Positions 57,282 to 64,000 of a stretch of DNA of 64,000 bases are shown here, piece after piece; position 1 is the first letter of the stretch; each line of letters starts with the position of its first letter. The position numbers were made by a program, and so were the translations under genes. The notes under the pieces were generated by a model. That model made no database searches and was not told the origin of the DNA. It saw nothing but the letters and a program-made list of their open reading frames with translations. This stretch comes from Nitrosovibrio sp. Nv4 (lineage in GTDB: Bacteria > Pseudomonadota > Gammaproteobacteria > Burkholderiales > Nitrosomonadaceae), in assembly GCA_945860135.1 (NCBI GenBank), contig CAMAPK010000002.1, forward strand, positions 1 through 64,000, written 5' to 3'.

Positions 57282-58331
57282 TTATCCCAACGGCAACTCG
57301 CCGCTGCTGATCCCGATCCCGCCAATTTCCTTTACTGCCTTTACAAAATGCGCGTCTTCATGCAGCTTTGCCATTGAATCAGGGTGGGGCCGTCCACGCA
57401 TGCGGGCGAGACGTACCAGACTGATGGCTGGGATGTCCCATTGCAACCCTGCGAGTAATTCATCTGCTGCTTGTGGATTGTTGCACGCCAGCGCCATATC
57501 GCAGCCGGCACTGAGAGCAGCCTGTGCCCGTTGCACAATATTCCCCGCGACCGCCGCACCTTCCATGCTCAAGTCATCACTGAAGATGCAGCCATCAAAA
57601 CCCAGTTCGCCACGCAGGATTTCTTTCAGCCAAATCCTGGAGAAACCTGCAGGATGCGTATCTACACTGGGGTAAATGACATGTGCCGGCATGATGCCGG
57701 CGAGACCGAAGTCGATCATCTGCCGGAATGGGATTAAATCGTCCATTGCGATATCGGCGTAAGTGCGTTTATCCACCGGTATTTCAATGTGAGAATCTGC
57801 CTCAATATAGCCGTGGCCAGGAAAATGTTTGCCGACCGCCGTCATGCCGCCAGCCTTCAATCCCAGCATCAGACTGTGAGCCAGTTCAGCAATCGCCTGC
57901 GGCTTGCGGTGGAAAGCACGGTCGCCAATGACGCAACTCTGCCCGTGATCCACATCGAGCACCGGCGTAAAGCTCAGATCCACACCGCATGCACGCAACT
58001 CTGCTGCCAGCACATAGCCTGCCTGCTGTGTCAGATGTCGTGCCTGAGCGGGGCGCTCATCCCAGATCCTGCCCAGTTCGCGCATTGCAGGCAGGCGCGT
58101 GAAATTCTCGCGGAAACGCTGCACTCTGCCACCTTCATGATCCACCGCGATCAGTAGTGGCGGGCTACGCAGCGAGTGAATTTCAGTGGTCAGTTCAGTC
58201 AGTTGTCTGAGGGATGAATAGTTGCGGCTGAATAGAATCACGCCACCGGTCAGCGGATGCTGCAGCCTTTTTCTATTAAAGGCAGTAAGTTGCGTGCCTT
58301 CGATATCGAGCATAATGGGCCCGAGCGACAT
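57282..58331 (-). CDS. nagZ: Beta-N-acetylhexosaminidase
   Basis: NagZ (349 residues), a family 3 glycosidase of peptidoglycan recycling. The general acid-base region [14 protein letters not shown] and the catalytic Asp in [13 protein letters not shown] are clear. It is the last gene of the recO-pdxJ-acpS-nagZ group, 2 nt after acpS. Confidence 0.95.
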   Translation of the reverse strand: MSLGPIMLDIEGTQLTAFNRKRLQHPLTGGVILFSRNYSSLRQLTELTTEIHSLRSPPLLIAVDHEGGRVQRFRENFTRLPAMRELGRIWDERPAQARHLTQQAGYVLAAELRACGVDLSFTPVLDVDHGQSCVIGDRAFHRKPQAIAELAHSLMLGLKAGGMTAVGKHFPGHGYIEADSHIEIPVDKRTYADIAMDDLIPFRQMIDFGLAGIMPAHVIYPSVDTHPAGFSRIWLKEILRGELGFDGCIFSDDLSMEGAAVAGNIVQRAQAALSAGCDMALACNNPQAADELLAGLQWDIPAISLVRLARMRGRPHPDSMAKLHEDAHFVKAVKEIGGIGISSGELPLG

Positions 58332-58333
58332 GA

Positions 58334-58711
58334 TTATTTTTCCAGAATAACGAAAGCGCAGGCAAGATTCAGCTCATCACTGATGGAAAGATGATGGCTG
58401 GTGATGCCTTCATTTCTCACCAAGGCACTCAGTTCGGGGTGAAATTCAAAACATGGCTTGCCGCGTTGATCATGGGTTACGCCGATGTGGCTCAGACTCA
58501 CAGGGTAGCGAAGGCCGGTACCGATGGCTTTGGAAAGCGCCTCCTTGGCGGCAAAGCGTTTGGCCAGAAACATCGCCGGCTGACCGCTAACGAGATATTC
58601 TGGCCACTCGTTCTCCGTCAGCAGGCGTTTGGCGAAGCGCTCGCCATACTTCTCCAGCAGTCGCGCAATGCGCGAGGGTTCGACCAGATCGGTGCCGATG
58701 CCGTAAATCAT
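58334..58711 (-). CDS. acpS: Holo-[acyl-carrier-protein] synthase
   Basis: AcpS (125 residues) attaches phosphopantetheine to [20 protein letters not shown] with the metal Asp and [15 protein letters not shown] are diagnostic. It overlaps pdxJ by 4 nt. Confidence 0.96.
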   Translation of the reverse strand: MIYGIGTDLVEPSRIARLLEKYGERFAKRLLTENEWPEYLVSGQPAMFLAKRFAAKEALSKAIGTGLRYPVSLSHIGVTHDQRGKPCFEFHPELSALVRNEGITSHHLSISDELNLACAFVILEK

Positions 58712-59433
58712 TTGCGCGCTGCCAGCAGCAATGCTTTCATTTCCCGTACTGCCCGTTCAAAACCGATGAATAAGGCATGTGCCACGATCGCATGGCCGAT
58801 ATTCAATTCGGATATGTCTGGCAGTGCCGCGATAGGCTGGACATTATGATAATGCAGTCCATGCCCCGCGTTGACTTTTAATCCCTGATCGATGCCGGCA
58901 GTGACTGCGGCACGGATCCGCTCCAGTTCGCTTTGTTGTTCGTTTGCGCTGCGGGCGTCAGCATAGTGGCCAGTGTGGATTTCGATCACGGGTGCGCCGG
59001 CCCTTGCCGCCGCATCAATCTGCGCGTGATCCGCGTCGATGAACAGCGAGACACGGATACCTGCTTTCGCCAGTCTGTCACAAGCGCATTTCACCTGCTC
59101 GAAATGACGTACCACATCAAGGCCGCCTTCAGTAGTCAGCTCCTCACGTCGTTCCGGCACCAGACAGACATCTTCAGGTTTGATGCGCAGTGCAAAAGCT
59201 ATCATTTCGTCAGTCACCGCACTTTCCAGGTTCATGCGGGTTTTAAGCAGGCCGCGCAGAACTTCTACATCCTGATCCTGGATATGACGGCGATCTTCAC
59301 GCAGGTGCAGAGTAATTGCATCGGCCCCGGCAGATTCCGCAATCAGCGCCGCTTCCACCGGGCTGGGATAAGTCGTGCCGCGTGCTTGCCGCAAGGTGGC
59401 GACGTGATCAATGTTGACGCCCAGTTCGATCAT
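58708..59433 (-). CDS. pdxJ: Pyridoxine 5'-phosphate synthase
   Basis: PdxJ (241 residues) condenses 3-amino-2-oxopropyl phosphate with DXP to [37 protein letters not shown] and [12 protein letters not shown] are present. It overlaps both neighbours (recO and acpS) by 4 nt, so the genes are translationally linked. Confidence 0.97.
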   Translation of the reverse strand: MIELGVNIDHVATLRQARGTTYPSPVEAALIAESAGADAITLHLREDRRHIQDQDVEVLRGLLKTRMNLESAVTDEMIAFALRIKPEDVCLVPERREELTTEGGLDVVRHFEQVKCACDRLAKAGIRVSLFIDADHAQIDAAARAGAPVIEIHTGHYADARSANEQQSELERIRAAVTAGIDQGLKVNAGHGLHYHNVQPIAALPDISELNIGHAIVAHALFIGFERAVREMKALLLAARK

Positions 59434-60158
59434 AGCTGTTGTAAATCCTTGAGCAATTGCCGTGTGTGCAGCGGCTGGTCACCAAGATAATGATTGAGAA
59501 TGTAACGCATCAATGCTTTGCTCTGTTGCCGGGTGACGACATCGGAATAATCATCCAGCTCCATGTCCAGTAAGGTTTTGCCACGCAGTTGCAGGCCGTA
59601 GCTATTAGCGCTCGTTTCCAGCGCTACCGGTCCACGCTCGATTTCATAGCGATATTCTTTATCCGGGTTCATCGGCTCGCCCGATGCAACGTCATGATTG
59701 AGTGTCAGGGCGTAACCTAGTTCCTGCAGCATGCGTTGCTCGAAGTGCCGCAATACCGGAGTGTAATCTTTCTGAATGCTCAATGCTGCCAGCGTTTGCT
59801 GGTAATACAGGAACAATTGCTCATGCGGATCGTCACGGTGCAGCAACCGTACCAGCAGTTCATTCAAGTAAAACCCACAGATCAGGCTCATTCCCTGCAA
59901 GAATGGCTGCCCCCCCTGCCACTCAACTTTGTGCAGAGTGCGTAGTTCCGATTTCCCTGCCCAGGAAAGCTGCAATGGCTGAAATGCCCGCAATGATCCC
60001 CTGAGCGCCGATCTGGGACGCCTTGCACCCTTCGCTACCAGCGGCACCCGCCCGAAATTCTGGGTGAAGGTCTCTACCACGAGACTGGTTTCCAGGTAAG
60101 GGTAGGTGTGCAGCACGAAAGCTGGCTGAGCTTCTTGCCGGTGTTTTTCCACTATCAT
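59430..60158 (-). CDS. recO: DNA repair protein RecO
   Basis: RecO (242 residues): an N-terminal OB fold ([34 protein letters not shown]) and a C-terminal helical domain. The zinc cysteines found in some RecO are absent, as in E. coli. It acts in RecF-pathway gap repair. It follows era and overlaps pdxJ by 4 nt. Confidence 0.95.
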   Translation of the reverse strand: MIVEKHRQEAQPAFVLHTYPYLETSLVVETFTQNFGRVPLVAKGARRPRSALRGSLRAFQPLQLSWAGKSELRTLHKVEWQGGQPFLQGMSLICGFYLNELLVRLLHRDDPHEQLFLYYQQTLAALSIQKDYTPVLRHFEQRMLQELGYALTLNHDVASGEPMNPDKEYRYEIERGPVALETSANSYGLQLRGKTLLDMELDDYSDVVTRQQSKALMRYILNHYLGDQPLHTRQLLKDLQQL

Positions 60159-60201
60159 GAGTTTCGTCTAAAGTTGGTCTATAGCACTTACTCTTCAGGG
60201 A

Positions 60202-61086
60202 TTATCCATAGCCCAAGCTTTTCAGCATTTGTGCATCATCAGCCCAACCCGTTTTCACCTTCACCCAAATCTCGAGATATACCTTGCCACCAAAAACTTT
60301 TTCCATGTCTTTACGCGCCTGGGTAGCGATTACCTTGAGTTTTTCACCATCTTTACCAATGATGATCGCCTTATGGCCAGCTTTGTCCACGATGATACAA
60401 GCATGAATTTTCCGCAGCTCACCTTCGGTCGTGAATTTGTCTATGGTGATGCTGGCAGAGTAGGGGATTTCTTCCCCTGTCAGGCGAAACAGTTTTTCAC
60501 GTATCAATTCCGCAGCGATGAATCGTTCGCTACGATCAGTGGCTTCATCCGGGTCGAACAATGGCTGGTTTTCCGGCAGATATGGCCGGATTGTGCTTAG
60601 CAGTTCCGGTAGCTGCATTCCGTCCTGTGCGCTTACTGGCACCATTGCCGCAAAGGCAAACTCCTTGGCCATTTTCTCCAGGAACGGAAGCAGTCGTGAT
60701 TTGTCGGTCAATTGATCTATTTTGTTAATGACAAGGATCACTGGTCTGTCAGTTGGCAACAGCTTTAACACCAGTCGGTCGCGTTCATCAAAGTGGAGCG
60801 CTTCAATCACGAATATCACCACGTCCACATCCCGCATGCTTTGGGTGACGGTACGGTTCATCAGGCTGTTCAATCGGTTCGTGTGGCGGGTCTGGAAACC
60901 GGGCGTATCGACAAAAATAAACTGGGACTGCTCGTCGGTTAGAATGCCGTTGATACGGTGGCGGGTAGTCTGCGCTTTTTTCGAGGTGATGCTGACTTTC
61001 TGTCCGACCAGATTGTTAAGCAGTGTGGATTTGCCGACGTTGGGGCGACCAATGATGGCGATATAGCCGGTGCGATAGTTTGTCAT
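60202..61086 (-). CDS. era: GTPase Era
   Basis: Era (294 residues): G1 [13 protein letters not shown]3 VDTPGFQT, G4 NKIDQL, and a C-terminal KH domain ([22 protein letters not shown]). It assists 16S rRNA maturation and 30S assembly. Downstream of rnc, the conserved order. Confidence 0.97.
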   Translation of the reverse strand: MTNYRTGYIAIIGRPNVGKSTLLNNLVGQKVSITSKKAQTTRHRINGILTDEQSQFIFVDTPGFQTRHTNRLNSLMNRTVTQSMRDVDVVIFVIEALHFDERDRLVLKLLPTDRPVILVINKIDQLTDKSRLLPFLEKMAKEFAFAAMVPVSAQDGMQLPELLSTIRPYLPENQPLFDPDEATDRSERFIAAELIREKLFRLTGEEIPYSASITIDKFTTEGELRKIHACIIVDKAGHKAIIIGKDGEKLKVIATQARKDMEKVFGGKVYLEIWVKVKTGWADDAQMLKSLGYG

Positions 61087-61158
61087 TTTGTGAAATGTTC
61101 GGTGGAGAACGCAAAGCCTGTCAGCAGAAGAGCTGGGGATCTATGCTTTTGGTATTCT

Positions 61159-61833
61159 TTAACCACGTGCTTGCGCCTGCTCATATGCTTGCTTTGCTGC
61201 TCCCTGTTCGGCACTGCGGCGACTGGCGCCTTCGCCAATTGTACGAATATCCAGTTTGCTAATGATGCATTCCACCAGGAATTGCTGCTGATGGGCTTCA
61301 CCGCTGGTGGCGACAACGGAGTATTGTGGCAGCCCCAGCTTGCGACTTTGCAGGTATTCCTGCAGCAGGGTCTTGGGATCCTTATCAAGGGTCTGTGGAT
61401 TCAGCTGCAGCAGCAGCGGCATAAAAAGAGTGGCCACAACTTTCTCTGCCTGTGCAAATCCCCCGTCCAGATAAACCGCACCCAGCACCGCCTCCAGTGT
61501 ATCCGCGAGAATTGAAGGGCGGCGATGCCCGCCACTTTTAAGCTCTCCTTCACCCAGCTTTATCTGTTCCCCCAAATCAAGCGTTTGCGCCACCTCAAAC
61601 AGTGCCTGTTGATTGACCAGGCTGGCCCGAAATCGAGACAGTTCACCTTCGGGAAGATTGGGAAAATGCCGAAAGATCAATCCGGCAATCGCGCAATTGA
61701 GAACACTATCGCCGAGAAATTCAAGCCGTTCATTGTGCGGGGAGCTATGGCTGCGGTGAGTTAATGCCTGGCGCAACAATTCCGTCTGATTGAATGTGTA
61801 GTTTATTTTCCGGCAGAGTGTGGCGCTGTCCAT
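61159..61833 (-). CDS. rnc: Ribonuclease III
   Basis: RNase III (224 residues): signature [18 protein letters not shown] with the catalytic acidic residues and a C-terminal double-stranded RNA-binding domain. It lies between lepB and era. The small DUF4845 gene often found between lepB and rnc in betaproteobacteria is absent; the gap is only 42 nt. Confidence 0.96.
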   Translation of the reverse strand: MDSATLCRKINYTFNQTELLRQALTHRSHSSPHNERLEFLGDSVLNCAIAGLIFRHFPNLPEGELSRFRASLVNQQALFEVAQTLDLGEQIKLGEGELKSGGHRRPSILADTLEAVLGAVYLDGGFAQAEKVVATLFMPLLLQLNPQTLDKDPKTLLQEYLQSRKLGLPQYSVVATSGEAHQQQFLVECIISKLDIRTIGEGASRRSAEQGAAKQAYEQAQARG

Positions 61834-61875
61834 TTTCCAATAAGTCCAAATACTATTTGTGCCCTGGCACGCAGG

Positions 61876-62679
61876 CTACTCGATGGATAGCCCGATTCGT
61901 TTGAAGTCACTGAAGTTCCACCAGATCATGAATGCCTTGCCAACGATATTGCGTTCTGGGACGAATCCCCAATAGCGACTGTCGCTGCTGCTGTCGCGAT
62001 TATCGCCCATCGTGAAATAATGCCCGGCGGGCACTGTGCAGGTAAATTCGGAATACTGATAGGTACAATTTTCCTGGAATGGGAATTGGCGTACTCCGGA
62101 AAGCTGCAAGCCAGGTACCTCTGGATTGATAATAATGTCATGACCACGTTCATTCAGGGATTCTATAAATCTCTGGTTGTATACATAGCTTAATCCCGAC
62201 TCGATATAGGTGTATTCACCCACCGCTTCCATTTTTACCGGAGTGTCGTTCACGACCAACTGTTTATTGCGGTAAGTGATGGAGTCACCTGGCAGGCCGA
62301 CTATGCGTTTGATGTAATCCATGGACGGGTTCTCCGGGTAACGGAATACCATCACTTCACCACGCTTGGGTTCGTTCACATCCATTACCTTGAGATTGAT
62401 GACCGGCAGCCTGACACCGTAAGTGTATTTATTCACCAGAATAAAATCCCCCACCAGCAAAGTCGGAATCATTGAGCCGGACGGAATCTTGAAAGGCTCC
62501 ACCAGAAAGGAACGCAGGCCGAATACGATCAGGATTACCGGAAAAAAACTTTTGGGATATTCTACCCACCACGGTTCGTGCGCATCCGGTGCACGTTTGC
62601 GGCGCAGCATGAAGTGATCAAGCAGCCAGATGCCACCGGTGACAACTAGTAGAATCAGCATGATGAGGGGAAAATTCAT
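61876..62679 (-). CDS. lepB: Signal peptidase I
   Basis: LepB (267 residues), anchored by an N-terminal helix (about 4-24). The catalytic Ser is in IPSGSMIPTLLVGD and the catalytic Lys in MDYIKRIVGLPGD; the C-terminal box GDNRDSSSDSRYWGFV is intact. It cleaves Sec signal peptides. It follows lepA. Confidence 0.97.
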   Translation of the reverse strand: MNFPLIMLILLVVTGGIWLLDHFMLRRKRAPDAHEPWWVEYPKSFFPVILIVFGLRSFLVEPFKIPSGSMIPTLLVGDFILVNKYTYGVRLPVINLKVMDVNEPKRGEVMVFRYPENPSMDYIKRIVGLPGDSITYRNKQLVVNDTPVKMEAVGEYTYIESGLSYVYNQRFIESLNERGHDIIINPEVPGLQLSGVRQFPFQENCTYQYSEFTCTVPAGHYFTMGDNRDSSSDSRYWGFVPERNIVGKAFMIWWNFSDFKRIGLSIE

Positions 62680-62765
62680 TCCGTATCCTTCAGGTGAATA
62701 ATGTCCGGGATCTAATAAATAATGGAGGTATCTGTCGCCATATTAACTACCCGATATTCGCTGTA

Positions 62766-64000
62766 CTATTTGTCGCCTGTCTGCAAAATCGCCAGAAATG
62801 CTTCCTGTGGAATTTCCACATTACCTACCTGCTTCATCCGTTTTTTCCCTGCTTTCTGCTTCTCCAGCAGTTTGCGTTTGCGACTGATGTCGCCACCGTA
62901 GCACTTGGCAAGTACATTTTTGCGCAGCGCCTTGATGCTTTCTCTGGCAATGATGTGCGCGCCGATGGCAGCCTGTACTGCGATATCGAACATTTGCCGC
63001 GGAATCAATTCACGCATTTTCTGCGCCAGCGCCCGCCCGCGGTACTGGCTGTTAGTACGGTGCACGATCAGCGACAGCGCGTCCACTTTTTCACCATTAA
63101 TAAGTATATCGAGCTTTACCAGATCGGAGGCACGAAATTCCTTGAACTCATAATCCAGCGAGGCATAGCCGCGACTGGTGGATTTGAGTTTATCAAAAAA
63201 ATCCATGACGACTTCGTTGAGTGGCATTTCGTAAGTGAGCATCACCTGTCTGCCCAGGTATTGTATATTTTTCTGCAACCCGCGCTTGCTGATGCAGAGC
63301 GTGATGACCGAGCCGACATATTCCTGCGGAACCAGTATGGTAGCGGTAATGATTGGTTCACGAATTTCCTCTATCTTGGAAGGATCGGGCATTCTTGACG
63401 GGTTCTCAATTTCGGTCACGGTGCCATCGCGCATCACTATCTGATACACCACCGTCGGCGCAGTAGTGATGAGATCCATATCGTATTCCCGTTCCAGTCG
63501 TTCCTGCACGATGTCCAGATGCAACAGGCCGAGAAAGCCGCAACGGAAACCAAATCCCAGCGCCTGGGATGTTTCTGGCTCGTAGTGTAGTGAGGAGTCA
63601 TTGAGTTTCAATTTCTCCAGCGCGTCACGCAAGGCATCGTACTGGTTGGACTCAATCGGGTAGAGTCCGGCAAAAACCTGCGGTTTGATTTCTTTGAAGC
63701 CAAGCAGCGGCTGAATGGCAGCGCGATCTGCCAGAGTTACGGTATCACCCACCTTGGCGGATTTCAGTTCCTTGATGCCGGAAATAATGAAGCCAACTTC
63801 GCCTGCGCTTAACGATTCTCGTGGCTGGGATTTGGGTGTGAACACGCCGACCTGCTCGCACAGGTGAACGGTTTTACTGGCCATGAGCAGGATTTTATCT
63901 TTTGGTTTGAGCATTCCATCTACCACTCGCACCAGCATCACCACCCCGACATAATTATCAAACCATGAGTCGATGATAAGCGCCTTGAGCGGAGCAGCAG
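62766..64000 (-). CDS. lepA: Elongation factor 4 (LepA), C-terminal part
   Basis: The frame is open to the right edge, so the N-terminal GTPase domain lies outside the window. The visible 411 residues include the post-GTPase region ([20 protein letters not shown]) and the LepA-specific end ([36 protein letters not shown]). LepA is a ribosomal GTPase that affects initiation/translocation. It is first in the lepA-lepB-rnc-era run. Confidence 0.97.
   Translation of the reverse strand, partial: AAPLKALIIDSWFDNYVGVVMLVRVVDGMLKPKDKILLMASKTVHLCEQVGVFTPKSQPRESLSAGEVGFIISGIKELKSAKVGDTVTLADRAAIQPLLGFKEIKPQVFAGLYPIESNQYDALRDALEKLKLNDSSLHYEPETSQALGFGFRCGFLGLLHLDIVQERLEREYDMDLITTAPTVVYQIVMRDGTVTEIENPSRMPDPSKIEEIREPIITATILVPQEYVGSVITLCISKRGLQKNIQYLGRQVMLTYEMPLNEVVMDFFDKLKSTSRGYASLDYEFKEFRASDLVKLDILINGEKVDALSLIVHRTNSQYRGRALAQKMRELIPRQMFDIAVQAAIGAHIIARESIKALRKNVLAKCYGGDISRKRKLLEKQKAGKKRMKQVGNVEIPQEAFLAILQTGDK

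Overview
The window is a chromosomal segment from a betaproteobacterium, most likely of the order Nitrosomonadales (Gallionella/Sideroxydans/Nitrosospira relatives). This is inferred from gene order and protein sequence: rlmB-rpsF-priB-rpsR-rplI-dnaB, leuC-(entericidin)-leuD-leuB-asd-fimV-truA-trpF-trpB-trpA-accD-folC-dedD-cvpA-purF-metZ, and lepA-lepB-rnc-era-recO-pdxJ-acpS-nagZ are all typical betaproteobacterial arrangements. No complete mobile element, prophage or CRISPR array is visible. Most of the window is dense housekeeping sequence.

Layout. 1-7.6 kb is a mixed area: the start of a Bax-inhibitor-1 family gene, a broken tRNA-Ser copy followed by an intact tRNA-Ser(TGA), zapE, glpK plus a Sel1-repeat protein, two small unknown genes, an SRAP/YedK gene, and a scar where a DsrE-like gene and an EAL-HDOD gene have both lost their 5' halves. 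7.6-20.4 kb is a chemotaxis cluster: a near-perfect FliA-type promoter, a CheZ-like protein, cheY, cheA, a rubredoxin, cheW, two large related chemoreceptors (the second with an Aer-like PAS domain), then cheR, cheD and cheB. REP-like and other palindromic repeats sit in its gaps. 20.6-28.9 kb holds tRNA-Leu(CAG), rnr, rlmB, the S6/S18/L9 ribosomal operon, dnaB, a PIN-PhoH protein and a Bcp peroxiredoxin.

28.9-34.7 kb carries queD, a radical SAM protein, a small HTH protein, lysC, tRNA-Ser(GCT) and tRNA-Arg(ACG), two small envelope proteins, and a tandem-receiver protein preceded by a GEMM-I cyclic-di-GMP riboswitch. 34.8-52.3 kb is the leucine/aspartate/tryptophan biosynthesis run with fimV, truA, accD, folC, a SPOR protein, cvpA, purF and metZ. 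52.3-64 kb holds two cyclophilins, an L,D-transpeptidase and a TPR protein that share a C-terminal domain, cysS, and the reverse-strand lepA-lepB-rnc-era-recO-pdxJ-acpS-nagZ run.

How the parts work together. The chemotaxis cluster has a complete signalling core: receptors with CheR-tethering C-termini, CheW, CheA, CheY, CheR, CheB and CheD, plus a candidate CheY-P phosphatase. It is probably tied to flagellar gene expression through the FliA promoter. The riboswitch-controlled double-receiver protein at 34 kb is the clearest regulatory novelty, because it places a CheY-like protein under direct cyclic-di-GMP control. The other notable observations are the truncation scar near 6.77 kb and the degenerate 5' copies directly upstream of both tRNA-Ser genes.
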